Source: Anaerolineales bacterium
GTDB lineage: Bacteria; Chloroflexota; Anaerolineae; Anaerolineales; Villigracilaceae
Length of the DNA: 64,000 bases
Direction: 5' to 3'
NCBI GenBank assembly: GCA_030583925.1
Contig: CP129482.1
Location: forward strand, 3,698,001-3,762,000
Position 1 is the first letter of the stretch; every line of letters begins with the position of its first letter. The position numbers and the translations under genes were made by a program. Positions 18,290 through 27,570 of this stretch are shown here, in pieces. The notes beneath the pieces are model-generated. The model worked only from the letters and a program-made list of their open reading frames with translations, did no database searches and had not been told where the DNA came from.

Positions 18290-19134
18290 GAAAGGTTCCA
18301 GCCTTTCTTGGCCGCCCGGATATAGAGATCCAACCCAAGGATACGCGCCAGATTGTTCAGGAACCATTTTCGCGGGATCCGAATCAGGCCGCCAGCCAGG
18401 GCGTACTCATCGAAATCCTGCACGTCAATGCTGACCCGGGCAAACGCCCTAAACAGATCCCTAATTTGTGCCTTGGTGACATATTCCGTATAAGGAGCTG
18501 CCTCACCTGTAGAAACCGTATCGTAGAGCGCCCTTACGCGCGTTTCTATATCTTCCTGTGGCTTCCCAAAAATCAAACGCTCGCGCAGTCGTATCCATCT
18601 CACCTGCACAATTTGACGGAAAGAGCGCTGATTGTACAACATCACGATGGCTTTGCCGCCCGGTTTGAGGACACGATGAACTTCCTGAACCGCAAGGCTC
18701 AGGTTCCCCGTGTGATGTAAACATCCGATTGTGTAAACGTAATCGAAATAGTTTTCGGCAAAGGGCAGAGCAAGCGCCGACCCCTGGCCGCCGCTTCCAA
18801 AATGTTTTGATTTAAGAAGCCCTAGACGATATTGCATCATTTTTACCGGTCCCGCAGCGATATCCAGCCCAAAATAACTGCAATTCTGTGAGGCAATCAA
18901 GCCGCCCAGCGTGCCATATCCCAAGCCAATTTCGAGAATCCGCTTTCCTTCCAGCTTTTCTTCGAGAACATAACGATTCAAGTAGGGGTAGTAGTCAAAG
19001 TAAGTCTGATCAAACCGGTTAAGGCTTTCTTTAGAAACATCGATAATGCCAAGAGCGCGCGCCAGGGACGATCCGCACAGTTCGTCCCAAAAGGCGGAGT
19101 TACTCCGATCAATGACTTGTTGTTGATAATTCAT
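18286..19134 (-). CDS. SAM-dependent methyltransferase, class I
   Basis: A 282-residue methyltransferase with motif I ILEIGLGYGTLGG at residues 66-78, acidic YFGLDIAAG, and YDYVYTIGCLHHTGN-like motif IV (here FDYVYTIGCLHHTGN), followed by EVHRVLKPGGKAIVMLY, the typical motif V/VI region of UbiE/COQ5-like enzymes. The last 100 residues contain a KAQIRDLFRAF helix. Its TGA is shared with the GTG of the next gene. It lies 39 bases downstream of the flippase. Likely O-methylation of a polymer sugar or of the lipid-linked unit. The acceptor is not defined. Confidence 0.82.
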   Translation of the reverse strand: MNYQQQVIDRSNSAFWDELCGSSLARALGIIDVSKESLNRFDQTYFDYYPYLNRYVLEEKLEGKRILEIGLGYGTLGGLIASQNCSYFGLDIAAGPVKMMQYRLGLLKSKHFGSGGQGSALALPFAENYFDYVYTIGCLHHTGNLSLAVQEVHRVLKPGGKAIVMLYNQRSFRQIVQVRWIRLRERLIFGKPQEDIETRVRALYDTVSTGEAAPYTEYVTKAQIRDLFRAFARVSIDVQDFDEYALAGGLIRIPRKWFLNNLARILGLDLYIRAAKKGWNLS

Positions 19135-19172
19135 AATTCCATCTTCAACTTTTTACAGAAATGAACGATTTT

Positions 19173-20663
19173 TTACCGGGTGGGAAACCATCCAGCCGGC
19201 ATCCACTTGATCAGCAGCGGACGGAATTCCCGGACCCCGGCGGGAAACATGACGGCGATGTAAATGCCCAGCACAGCAATGACGGTCAGAACGTAGTTCC
19301 ATTGCAGGCGGTAGGAAATTGTGGCGATACTAGTAACCAGCAGGAGGACAACAACCGTCAACGAATGAAACCCTTTGGAGATCGCCGGGATCGGGTTGAT
19401 CCACTGCACCATATAGTATGAGCCCAATGCAAGAACACCATAGGAAATCAGGGTGATGAATGCGGCAGCCTCCCGCCCATACAGCGGAATGAGGAACAGG
19501 TTCCCGCCAAGGTTAACCGCCGCAGCGGCAAATTCCAGATACAACTGCCAGGAGGTCCTGTTCTTGATCAATACGCCCATCAGAAAAATAATATACGGGC
19601 CCTTCAACATATATGCCGTGGACACCCAGGGCACGATGGAATCCGCTGCGTAGAATTCCGGTGTAGTAAACAACCGCAACACGAGGGGAGCCCCCACTGT
19701 GAGCAGGACGATACAGGCGGAGAGAACGAGCAGGTAGACCCTCAATACGTCATTGCAGATCGTCTGTCCCTCGCCATTCTGGTTGTTCCTGTGATAGTAG
19801 GGGGGCCAAGCGGAGGAAAACCCCCCCACAAAGATCATGATAATCAGTCCGAAACTGTATCCGATGTTGTAAATACCCACGTCGGAGAGCGGCAGGAACA
19901 GTTTCAGAAAATACCGATCCGAGGAGTCCAGAATAAAGAAGGCGCCCAAGGCAGCCACCAGCGGCAGGCTGAAGCGCAACTGCTTGTTCAAAATGGATGT
20001 TGAAAATTCCGGTTTATAGCGAAATACGCTGACGCCCAGGGTGGGCAATGCCATCACCGTCGATGTAATCAACCCGGATTCGATCAAGCCTGTCACCCCG
20101 CGTTGAAGGACAACCACCAGATATAACCCGGAAGCCACAGCGACAAAAATGCTGATCAGGTTCAGGATGTTGACCGTCATGGCACGTTCCTGAAAAACCA
20201 GGATCGATTGCCCAATTCCAGACAGATTGGAAACCAGGACACCCGTCAAGGTCAGAAGGATCAAATATTCATATTCGGCTGATCCGAAAATCCAGATCGA
20301 CAACTGGCCTGCCAGCAGCGCCAGCGGGATCAGGACCAACAGGGAAAATCCGAGGGTGAACAATACGGGCGACCATACCACCGATTCAAGGCTGGTTTTT
20401 TCCTGATCGGGATAATAAAAATAACGCCCGATCCCATTCGTCAACGCAAGCGATGTGAGCGTCCCCAGCACAAGACTCGTAACAGTCAACAAACCTACAA
20501 TCCCATAATCATCGGGAGTGAGATACCGGGTGTAGATCGGCAGGAGCAGGAGGCTGAGCACGCGCTGAATCACCGTTCCAAAACTGTAGGTCATGGTCTG
20601 CACGACCAGACGATAAAGAACGTGATGGCGGACAGCGTCAAAAAATTTCGAAAAGCGTTTCAT
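19173..20663 (-). CDS. wzx: Polysaccharide flippase, Wzx/MATE-like
   Basis: A 496-residue integral membrane protein with about 12-14 helices and little soluble sequence. It opens with the FGTVIQRVLSLLLLPIYTRY block followed by YLTPDDYGIVGLLT, the typical start of the 'polysaccharide biosynthesis protein / oligosaccharide flippase' family. A polar helix with FILDSSDRYFLKLFL mid-protein is also typical. It should move lipid-linked repeat units across the membrane in a Wzx/Wzy-type pathway. Spacing to the upstream glycosyltransferase is 9 bases. No ABC exporter genes occur in the window, so this is the only visible route for export. Confidence 0.88.
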   Translation of the reverse strand: MKRFSKFFDAVRHHVLYRLVVQTMTYSFGTVIQRVLSLLLLPIYTRYLTPDDYGIVGLLTVTSLVLGTLTSLALTNGIGRYFYYPDQEKTSLESVVWSPVLFTLGFSLLVLIPLALLAGQLSIWIFGSAEYEYLILLTLTGVLVSNLSGIGQSILVFQERAMTVNILNLISIFVAVASGLYLVVVLQRGVTGLIESGLITSTVMALPTLGVSVFRYKPEFSTSILNKQLRFSLPLVAALGAFFILDSSDRYFLKLFLPLSDVGIYNIGYSFGLIIMIFVGGFSSAWPPYYHRNNQNGEGQTICNDVLRVYLLVLSACIVLLTVGAPLVLRLFTTPEFYAADSIVPWVSTAYMLKGPYIIFLMGVLIKNRTSWQLYLEFAAAAVNLGGNLFLIPLYGREAAAFITLISYGVLALGSYYMVQWINPIPAISKGFHSLTVVVLLLVTSIATISYRLQWNYVLTVIAVLGIYIAVMFPAGVREFRPLLIKWMPAGWFPTR

Positions 20664-20672
20664 ACCACCTAC

Positions 20673-21887
20673 TTACAGGGATCGACCCCTGCCGAGCAAA
20701 TCCGAATAAATCCGGTCAAAGCGCCGCGCCGCAGCCTCGCCCGAATGCCATTTGACGGCAAACTCACGACTCCTTCTCCCGATTTCAGCGCGCTTTGCAG
20801 GGTTGGCGATCAAATCCTTCAAGATATCGTAAATGGTCGCAGGCGTGGCGCTGATGACCGGTAATTCATCGACGTATTCGGGAATCTCACGGCGCATGCT
20901 TTCCAGCCATTCGGGCCGCAGGTAACACACGGTGGGTTTTCCCAGCATCAGCCCCTCGCGGATATTGGCTCCGAAAAAACCAAATGTGAGCATATCTACA
21001 AAGATATCCGCCTGCGCTTGATAATAACGCAATTTTTTATTGGGCACATCATTGAAAAAAATCAATTCAACCTTGTATCCTTCCTTTTTCAGTCGTTCAA
21101 CAAGGGGAATATAGAGATGCGTTGATTTAATATTGCGATTGGAAATCGCGTGGGTTCTCGATTCAAATTCTCCGACGGCGTGGTAAATTTTCACCACATC
21201 ATCAGGAATGGACAGCCGGTAGTTCGACGGGATAAGCATATCAGCCTGCCACAGCCTCGAATCCAGACAGTAAAATTCAGGCGCTTCGTGAACGGTGGAA
21301 GCCTCATTAAAATCCTTCCGATTCCCTCCTAATAGTATTTGATAATCAGCCAGGCTGTTTCTTAACCGGCCCCAGGCCCGGTTGCGTTCATCGCTACAAA
21401 TTTCAGGTCGATTCTGCCAGGGGCAGATATCACAGACCGGTTCCGGTCCCCATGTTCGGAAGGACGATTGCAGGACACCGTCGAGACAACCATTGTTGGA
21501 ATAAACTATTTTCTTGCCCAGCAGTTTCAGAAGTCGAACATCCCAGCGCCAGGTGTTATCTTTCAATAATCCGGGAAAAAAAAACCGTATAACATCGTAG
21601 AGATCCGGCACAAACACCATATTCCACGCCCCGCTGAAGTGAAAAATGTCGTATTTGAAGATTGCCTTCAGATAGAAAACGAACTGACGAAGGAGATCCG
21701 AAATATTACGGGCCCGGAATTGGTAATCCTGGCCGTGGTAATACATTAATTGGGTTTCATCCGTATCGATATTCAGCGTATCAGCCTTCCATCCCAGTTC
21801 CCTGAGTCCGCGGGAAAGATACCAGGTGTTGTAATAAGAATGCCCGACGAAGAGAACCCGTCCCTTTTTATTTTTGTCTTGTCTCAT
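20673..21887 (-). CDS. Glycosyltransferase-like protein (GT-B fold)
   Basis: A 404-residue protein with a GT-B outline. The N-terminal domain starts RVLFVGHSYYNTWYLSRGL, with IFHFSGAWNMVF later, and the C-terminal domain has IKSTHLYIPLVERLKKEGY, then IFVDMLTFGFFGANIREGL and MLGKPTVCYLRP, where Glu of REGL and the following pocket resemble the retaining GT4 E-containing loop. Five cysteines lie close together at about residues 150-180 (CLDG, CDICPW, ICSD), possibly a metal site. It lies between the WbqC-like gene and wzx. Probably adds a sugar to the repeat unit. The family is assigned by fold pattern only. Confidence 0.65.
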   Translation of the reverse strand: MRQDKNKKGRVLFVGHSYYNTWYLSRGLRELGWKADTLNIDTDETQLMYYHGQDYQFRARNISDLLRQFVFYLKAIFKYDIFHFSGAWNMVFVPDLYDVIRFFFPGLLKDNTWRWDVRLLKLLGKKIVYSNNGCLDGVLQSSFRTWGPEPVCDICPWQNRPEICSDERNRAWGRLRNSLADYQILLGGNRKDFNEASTVHEAPEFYCLDSRLWQADMLIPSNYRLSIPDDVVKIYHAVGEFESRTHAISNRNIKSTHLYIPLVERLKKEGYKVELIFFNDVPNKKLRYYQAQADIFVDMLTFGFFGANIREGLMLGKPTVCYLRPEWLESMRREIPEYVDELPVISATPATIYDILKDLIANPAKRAEIGRRSREFAVKWHSGEAAARRFDRIYSDLLGRGRSL

Positions 21888-21904
21888 GAAATATTCTCTT
21901 GGTT

Positions 21905-22657
21905 TTAATTTTCTGTCTTGAACTGCAGTCGTTCCGGGTCTGCCACCCGGCCGATCAATAATCCGGTCTTCGAAAACCCGCAGTTCATCAAGGCATCGAG
22001 GATGGAAAGGCCGGGAATAAAATCCGACATGTTGAACTGAGGGTAGCGGGGATGCCGGAAATTCTGATATATGAGATCAACGCCCTCGCTGGCAAATAAC
22101 CCATCCTCCTGGTAACCTGCCGCGCCGCCGCCAGCCAGATAGGCTGTCCCTCCCGCCTTTTTCGTCATATTGATAAGCAGTTGAGTGGCGTTTCCTTCTC
22201 CAGCCAGGCTGGAGCCGGTAACCAGCTTTGCGGTCTCAAGTCCGAATTTTTCCATAAGCGCCTTGATCGCCGAGATATTAAATTCCGACAGCGATTCAGA
22301 TGCCTGCTCCACCAGGCTCGCGATAACAGGATACACATCTGAAAAAAAGGGCGCCCGGCCGTAGTTGCTTTGAAGCGTCTTCAGGAATTTCGTCCGCCAG
22401 GGAATGCCGTCATTAATTTCTATTTCGCAGATTAGACGCGTCCCATGATACGCACGCTTGATGGGGACAGTAACCCAGGTGGGTTCCCCGTGGACAGCCA
22501 GCTGGACTCGATTGATCCAGGTCCCTCCGGTTTTCGGGAACTGCACATTATCCAGGAGGATGAAAACATCAGCGCGGGCGATCTTATTGAAATATCCCAG
22601 CCATGGAAAAAAATTGGGCTGGTGGATGGCGACAATCTTACCCATCCTTAAATTCAT
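21905..22657 (-). CDS. WbqC-like family protein
   Basis: A 250-residue protein of the WbqC family: IVAIHQPNFFPWLGYFNKIA near the start, then DVFILLDNVQFPKTGGTWINR and the repeated Trp/Arg pattern WRTKFLKTLQSNYG. WbqC proteins are common in O-antigen and capsule clusters beside acetyltransferases and aminotransferases. Their reaction is not well established (acyl or aminoacyl transfer to sugar nucleotides has been proposed). The start region allows GTG 22660, ATG 22657 or ATG 22645. All overlap the end of the GNAT gene (stop at 22638), so translation is coupled. The ATG at 22657 is listed. Confidence 0.78.
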   Translation of the reverse strand: MNLRMGKIVAIHQPNFFPWLGYFNKIARADVFILLDNVQFPKTGGTWINRVQLAVHGEPTWVTVPIKRAYHGTRLICEIEINDGIPWRTKFLKTLQSNYGRAPFFSDVYPVIASLVEQASESLSEFNISAIKALMEKFGLETAKLVTGSSLAGEGNATQLLINMTKKAGGTAYLAGGGAAGYQEDGLFASEGVDLIYQNFRHPRYPQFNMSDFIPGLSILDALMNCGFSKTGLLIGRVADPERLQFKTEN

Positions 22658-23174
22658 CACGCAGGATGCCCATCAGGATCACATCTTCATAACGGCCATC
22701 GAGATGGACAGCCTGGCGAAGCAGCCCTTCGCGGCTTAAACCCAATTTCTCATACACGCGGATGGCGGGAGCATTGGCGCTGAAGACGTGCAGGTAAACT
22801 CGATGCAGGTTTAGGTCGTTGAATCCGAATCGTAACAACTGGCGAACCGCCTCTGTGCCATATCCTTTGTTACGTTCCCCAACCGCCCCGAGGCGGACCT
22901 GCAGCTCAGCCGACCGGCTGAGCGGGTCGATATGATGCAGTTGGCAGGCGCCGATCAATTCATTGGTTTTGATCAATCGGATCCCGAAGATGACCACATC
23001 ATCCCGCTTCAGGATCGATTCAAACCAAGCCTGATGCTGGCTTTCGTGGACCGGTTTATAAGGCGCGTTGAACAACACCTGGTCACGGTTATTAATCCAA
23101 CTCCACAACACGTTTGAGTCTGAATTTTTCAGCGGGCCGAGAACGATCTCGGGAGTTTTTTTATTTTTTTTCAC
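22638..23174 (-). CDS. GNAT-family N-acetyltransferase (RimJ/RimL type)
   Basis: A 178-residue single-domain GNAT protein: acyl-CoA-binding loop VRLGAVGERNKGYGTEAV (R-x-x-G-x-G/A pattern), then LRFGFNDLNLHRVYLHVFSA and NAPAIRVYEKLGLSREGLLR, all typical of the RimJ/RimL subgroup. In sugar clusters this subgroup N-acetylates amino sugars such as dTDP-4-amino-4,6-dideoxyhexoses. It could supply the WecD-like step after WecE, although the two genes are 20 kb apart. It overlaps the WbqC gene by 20 bases and follows the deacetylase-like gene by 54. The role is inferred. Confidence 0.82.
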   Translation of the reverse strand: MKKNKKTPEIVLGPLKNSDSNVLWSWINNRDQVLFNAPYKPVHESQHQAWFESILKRDDVVIFGIRLIKTNELIGACQLHHIDPLSRSAELQVRLGAVGERNKGYGTEAVRQLLRFGFNDLNLHRVYLHVFSANAPAIRVYEKLGLSREGLLRQAVHLDGRYEDVILMGILRDEFKDG

Positions 23175-23228
23175 TGAAGCAACATCTCAATTCTTGTCTA
23201 AAAAATCTTGCAGGTAATTCATCGACCG

Positions 23229-23981
23229 CTACCCGATATTCTCGCGCCCATGCTTCGCCAAAATATTGTCATACCAATTAATCTGGTGCATCATGCGGCC
23301 CTCGGCGCATCGCACCACACGAGCCCGGGGACTCATTGCTTCCGGCGTCCACATTTCAGGATGTGTGAGAATATGCAACTTCTCGTTGTCTGCCTTTTCC
23401 AAAATGTCTTTCAGGCGCTCAAAGCGCCAATAGCCATTGGAGTCCGAACAATACTTGAAATTATTTTTTATAAACGCACCATATGAATTTATCAACCCAT
23501 GCACATCGTCATCTTCAACCCGAACCCAGCCACCCATCTCAGGTATATGAAACGAAAAGGCGTCAATCGGGGCACTAAAACAATGTTCCAGTATATTTTT
23601 CTCGAAGGGCAACTGCGATAAAGCGTCTGATTTATTGTTCAGGGAATTTACATAGTACTGGGGCTCAAAATGAACCCCTATCCGGTGACCCATGTTCAAT
23701 ATATTAAGAATTCTTTCCGTAATCTCGTCTTCAAAGACGTTGTAAAACTTGCTGTGGATGTGAATGAAATATGTTGCACTTACTCCCTCCTCCGCTTCAA
23801 TCATAGCGAGGCGCAATGCGCGATGCATGGAGAAATCAACATCGTGACGCCACAAACAGACTCTTCCTGAACTTCGATATTCACCGAAAGGAATGATTCT
23901 CCAGCTATTCTGGGCTAACCTGAGCAATTTCCGATATTCCGCTTCAGTAAAATCTTCAAAATGATAATCAATCCTGTTCAT
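23229..23981 (-). CDS. Polysaccharide deacetylase-like protein (NodB fold)
   Basis: A 250-residue protein. The first NodB-like motif is WRHDVDFSMHRAL (His-Asp-Val-Asp, residues about 48-60). A later strand IGVHFEPQYY gives one His, where classic deacetylases have H-x3-H, and LHILTHPEMW near the C-terminus gives another. No signal peptide or membrane helix is seen, so it should act in the cytoplasm on a nucleotide sugar or lipid-linked unit, unlike secreted deacetylases. It overlaps the SDR upstream by 14 bases. Whether it is an active hydrolase is open, because motif 2 is incomplete. Confidence 0.65.
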   Translation of the reverse strand: MNRIDYHFEDFTEAEYRKLLRLAQNSWRIIPFGEYRSSGRVCLWRHDVDFSMHRALRLAMIEAEEGVSATYFIHIHSKFYNVFEDEITERILNILNMGHRIGVHFEPQYYVNSLNNKSDALSQLPFEKNILEHCFSAPIDAFSFHIPEMGGWVRVEDDDVHGLINSYGAFIKNNFKYCSDSNGYWRFERLKDILEKADNEKLHILTHPEMWTPEAMSPRARVVRCAEGRMMHQINWYDNILAKHGRENIG

Positions 23982-24849
23982 TCAATATCACTTTCTTTAT
24001 TCCATCTTTGAGACCAGTAAAGGGCTTCAAGTTCAAGTGCGACTTCAGCTTGGAATTGTTTGCAATCCAACCGCCAGGGTTATCTTCGTTTCCAAACTCA
24101 AATTTGGGCAGGGTGTTCAATGCATCACCGATTAAATTACCCAACTCACGGATATTGGTCGCCTCATCTCCACCGACATTGTAGGTTTCACAGCCTACAC
24201 CTTCGTTCCTATCCTCAATAATGGTCTTGGCAACTTGTACAACATCATCTATATAGATGGGACTGAGCCCAAATTCTCGTTTTCCCTGAATTTGAAGAGG
24301 GGTATTTCCCCTGACACGGTCGATCAAGGATGGCAGAAGCATGTTTTGTTGTCCCGGGCCATATACTGTAAACAGGCGCAGAATCACGCACATAAAATAT
24401 TCTGAGTAGGATTGAACCAATAATTCAGCCATATGCTTGGAGCGGGCGTAAAAGGTTGCCGGTTCTACAACCCAACTCTCTGAAATTTTTTCAGAACTGG
24501 GCCTATACACGTTGGCTGTCGACGCCAATAAAAATAAGCGAACTCCTGCTTTGCGTGCATACTCAAGTAAATTGAGGGTTGATGCCACATTTACATTGAA
24601 TATTTTTTCAGCCTGTTCGGGAAATTGGCGATACTCTCTGGATTGCGCAAGTGCAACAACCACATCAATGTTCGTTGGAAACAGAGGTTTATATGTGATT
24701 TCCGAAAGATCCCAATTTATCCATTCAATGGTTTTATCAACAGGCAAGGTCGCATCCCTACCGACCCCAACAACCTGGTGGTATCTGGCAATCTCTTTCA
24801 CGAAAGTTCGGCCAATAAAGCCAGTAGCCCCTGTTACCATGATTTTCAT
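23968..24849 (-). CDS. NAD-dependent sugar epimerase/dehydratase (extended SDR)
   Basis: A 293-residue SDR with TGATGFIGRTF at residues 6-16, active-site segment FYARSKHMAELLVQ (Tyr-x3-Lys), and the substrate-domain block LRLFTVYGPGQQ. The extended loop before the active site (EKISESWVVEPATFY) is as in UDP-glucose 4-epimerase and dTDP-4-dehydro-sugar reductase relatives. It overlaps the deacetylase-like gene by 14 bases and is 7 bases downstream of a methyltransferase. It is somewhat AT-richer than the right half of the block, like its neighbours, suggesting that this stretch was acquired separately. Substrate unknown. Confidence 0.8.
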   Translation of the reverse strand: MKIMVTGATGFIGRTFVKEIARYHQVVGVGRDATLPVDKTIEWINWDLSEITYKPLFPTNIDVVVALAQSREYRQFPEQAEKIFNVNVASTLNLLEYARKAGVRLFLLASTANVYRPSSEKISESWVVEPATFYARSKHMAELLVQSYSEYFMCVILRLFTVYGPGQQNMLLPSLIDRVRGNTPLQIQGKREFGLSPIYIDDVVQVAKTIIEDRNEGVGCETYNVGGDEATNIRELGNLIGDALNTLPKFEFGNEDNPGGWIANNSKLKSHLNLKPFTGLKDGIKKVILNEQD

Positions 24850-24856
24850 ACAAACT

Positions 24857-25648
24857 CTAGCCGTTCCTCAGGCGATAGAAATAATTTGCGCGGTATTCAT
24901 CCACAGTTTGCACCTTGGTCTCAGTAATTCTTAAACTGGTTTGGTCGACAATCTCACTGAAATCCGATATGTTCAATCTTTTAAAATGAAACAGATCATC
25001 AGCAAGCTCAGGTTTATGCAACCGACGATACCATTCTGGCGATATGGCTGGTCTTGGCGCGTTAGTTTTTTTCTCGCCAAGCCACACGTCGATCTCCCCA
25101 TCCTTTTTGCATACTTTGGCCGCACTTTCTAGAACAGCCACCGGATCAACAAAATGATCCAGCGATGTGGCGAAAAGTACGTGATCAAATACCTTCGGCT
25201 GAAATGGGAGAAATTCTCCAAGTCCTTGAAATCTCAAATATTCACCAGATAGGTCGCCAATAAGAGGGTCAATCCCTACATACCGGACATCCTCCCGGCG
25301 TTCAAAGTATGCAGGCCAGAGCTGGGGACCACATCCGATATCCAGGACTAATCCGCGGCAGCGACAAAACTCTGAGTATTGCCTGATATCCTCCCGTTCG
25401 ACTACCGAAAGATTATGTTCGGGATCAGCCTGATAACCAGCCAGTCCATTATCCTGTAACTCTTTCCATGTCTTCCACATCGGCGACTGCCAATCGATGT
25501 TCTGTGGAACAAAATTCCAGATGAACGAGCCCTTGACATAAATTGCACCACAGGACGAACATTGTGCAATCGCGTCCGATTCTCTAAGATTCAATGCATG
25601 GGCACAAACAGGGCACGCCATAATGGTCGCTAATAAATCATTGTTCAC
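24857..25648 (-). CDS. SAM-dependent methyltransferase with N-terminal zinc ribbon
   Basis: A 263-residue methyltransferase. The first 40 residues form a Trm112-like zinc ribbon with Cys12/Cys15 and Cys30/Cys33 (MACPVCAHALN, CSSCGAIY). The fold follows, with motif I VLDIGCGPQLW at residues 101-111 and motif IV VLFATSLDHFVD. The zinc ribbon is common in sugar and lipid methyltransferases of surface-polymer clusters. It lies 39 bases after asnB copy 3, which is itself preceded by another methyltransferase with a similar but cysteine-free N-terminus, so methyltransferases flank the amidotransferase on both sides. Acceptor unknown. Confidence 0.82.
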   Translation of the reverse strand: MNNDLLATIMACPVCAHALNLRESDAIAQCSSCGAIYVKGSFIWNFVPQNIDWQSPMWKTWKELQDNGLAGYQADPEHNLSVVEREDIRQYSEFCRCRGLVLDIGCGPQLWPAYFERREDVRYVGIDPLIGDLSGEYLRFQGLGEFLPFQPKVFDHVLFATSLDHFVDPVAVLESAAKVCKKDGEIDVWLGEKKTNAPRPAISPEWYRRLHKPELADDLFHFKRLNISDFSEIVDQTSLRITETKVQTVDEYRANYFYRLRNG

Positions 25649-25687
25649 TTTATTCTCCGTTGATCACCAACAATATATCACCTGAGA

Positions 25688-27565
25688 CTAATCAAAGAAT
25701 TTTCTCAGCCACCACTCAAAACTCAGGAGAGACCAGATAAACAAACGGTTATTACTCTTGCCTGTCGAATGCTCCATAATTTTGTTGGATACGTATGCGT
25801 GATTGAGATATTCATAGATTCTTGTATGCCGATTATTAAGTAAACGATTGACATAATCGATACTCTCTCCGCGAAACCAGGATGCATCAGGAGCGCTAAA
25901 TCCTTGCTTTACACGCTGCGTAACATCGTCAGGGACAAGACGGGCCATTGCCTTTCGCAATACGAGTTTGCCATTGCCCGTGGGCGAATCTGAATAATGA
26001 TATTTCGCCACATCATTTTCATCCAGATGTTTATTCACGCGATCGATATCGCGAAGTTTGTAAATCGGACTGATGCTACAGGCAAAATCTACCAAATCAT
26101 TATCCAAAAACGGCACGCGCGATTCCAGCGAATGGCTCATGCTTACTTTGTCTTCCACAACCAACAAACCATGCAAAAATGTTTTTAATTCAAAATAAAG
26201 CGACGCATTCAACCGATCCGCGGATGTCTGCAACGATAAGTCAGCTTGCTTGATTACCTCGCAAAAAACATCGAACGTCGAGTGATCCACGATTTGACGA
26301 TATGTACTGTCTTGAAAAAGAAGGACTTTATCTTCATCAGGGATCAGCCGCTGCCAAAAATTATAATAGTTGCGAAAATATTCATCTGCATTATCGCTAT
26401 TGATTCCCAGGTAATAACGCCATGGGTAACCGGCAAAAAGCTCGTCTCCGCCAGCGCCCGAAAGTACCACCTTGGAAAATTTACTTGCGAGACGGGCGAT
26501 GTAATAATTTGGATAACATTGGCCTACACGCAGATCCTCCAAGTGCCATATTAATTCTGGCATGATATGCTCCATGTCGCCTGCATGCAACACCATTTCA
26601 TAATGTTCCGTTTTTAATAAGTTCGAAAGATTTTCCGCTTCGGTTCGTTCATCGAAACCGAGCTCCATACCAGTCGCCGATGACAAATCAAATCCACCGG
26701 TAAATGTCATGATTCGCCCCAGGTGCTTTCGGGCAACCGCTGTTATCGATCCAGAATCCATTCCCCCACTCAAATAGCTGGCAATTGGAACATCGCTCAT
26801 TAATTGGCGGGCAACTGCCTGATTGAACAATCGGTACACTTCCTCTACGGCTTCATCAAAATCTATCTTAATAGGTGAGGAAAAGTTGAAATCCCAATAC
26901 ATCTGCGGTCTCGATACTTGTCCAGAAAACGCATTCACCGTTAGATAATGCCCGGCTGGTAAAATCTTAACTCCATCAAACAGAGTTAAATCTGTCAGAA
27001 CATTCTGAAATGTAAAATATTCATTTAGCGCATGATAATTAACCGAACGTTCCACCTCGGGAACGGCAAGAATTGCCTTTATCTCTGAACTGAAAATAAA
27101 CTTCCTTCCATCGGAATAATAATAAAGTGGTTTTACACCAAAACGATCACGCGCCAGAAAAAGCGTGCTGGACCGCTTATCCCATAATGCAAAGGCAAAC
27201 ATCCCGTTAAAATGATCAAGGCATTTGATGCCCCATTCTTCATAAGCATGAATGATCGTTTCGGTATCGGAACGCGAATGATATTGATACCCAGCAGCCT
27301 CCAATTCGACCCGCAGTGAGGGATGATTGTACAACTCGCCATTATAGGTAATTACTATATCACCTGATTTATTGCTCATTGGTTGGCGGCCACTGGGGGT
27401 TAAATCGACAATGGCCAGTCGCTTATGTCCTAAACCGACCGAGCCATCAACCCATACCCCCTCGCCATCCGGTCCTCGAAGCTTGAGCTGCTCGCTCATT
27501 TTTTCCACAATGGCCGTGGAAACCGGCCGACGATCAAGAAAATAAATTCCACAAATTCCGCACAT
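25688..27565 (-). CDS. asnB: Asparagine synthase-like glutamine-dependent amidotransferase, copy 3
   Basis: A 625-residue enzyme. The start is set at the ATG at 27565 because the mature catalytic Cys must be residue 2 (MCGICGIYFL). The frame is open 19 codons further but would bury the Cys. The PP-loop is SGGMDS at residues 266-271, with Met in the variable position and Gly after it, unlike SGGLDSS in the other two copies. SHSLESRVPFLDNDLVDFA is conserved in the family. It lies 5 bases from an upstream methyltransferase gene, so methylation and amidation may act on the same residue. Likely a sugar amidotransferase. Confidence 0.85.
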   Translation of the reverse strand: MCGICGIYFLDRRPVSTAIVEKMSEQLKLRGPDGEGVWVDGSVGLGHKRLAIVDLTPSGRQPMSNKSGDIVITYNGELYNHPSLRVELEAAGYQYHSRSDTETIIHAYEEWGIKCLDHFNGMFAFALWDKRSSTLFLARDRFGVKPLYYYSDGRKFIFSSEIKAILAVPEVERSVNYHALNEYFTFQNVLTDLTLFDGVKILPAGHYLTVNAFSGQVSRPQMYWDFNFSSPIKIDFDEAVEEVYRLFNQAVARQLMSDVPIASYLSGGMDSGSITAVARKHLGRIMTFTGGFDLSSATGMELGFDERTEAENLSNLLKTEHYEMVLHAGDMEHIMPELIWHLEDLRVGQCYPNYYIARLASKFSKVVLSGAGGDELFAGYPWRYYLGINSDNADEYFRNYYNFWQRLIPDEDKVLLFQDSTYRQIVDHSTFDVFCEVIKQADLSLQTSADRLNASLYFELKTFLHGLLVVEDKVSMSHSLESRVPFLDNDLVDFACSISPIYKLRDIDRVNKHLDENDVAKYHYSDSPTGNGKLVLRKAMARLVPDDVTQRVKQGFSAPDASWFRGESIDYVNRLLNNRHTRIYEYLNHAYVSNKIMEHSTGKSNNRLFIWSLLSFEWWLRKFFD

Positions 27566-27570
27566 GATAA

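Noticed and set aside
18290..18367. ATG start at 18367 for glycosyltransferase-like paralogue B
   Set aside because: It would overlap the methyltransferase by 82 bases and adds an unrelated stretch. The GTG at 18289 gives a GTGA junction and begins with the strand expected for the fold.
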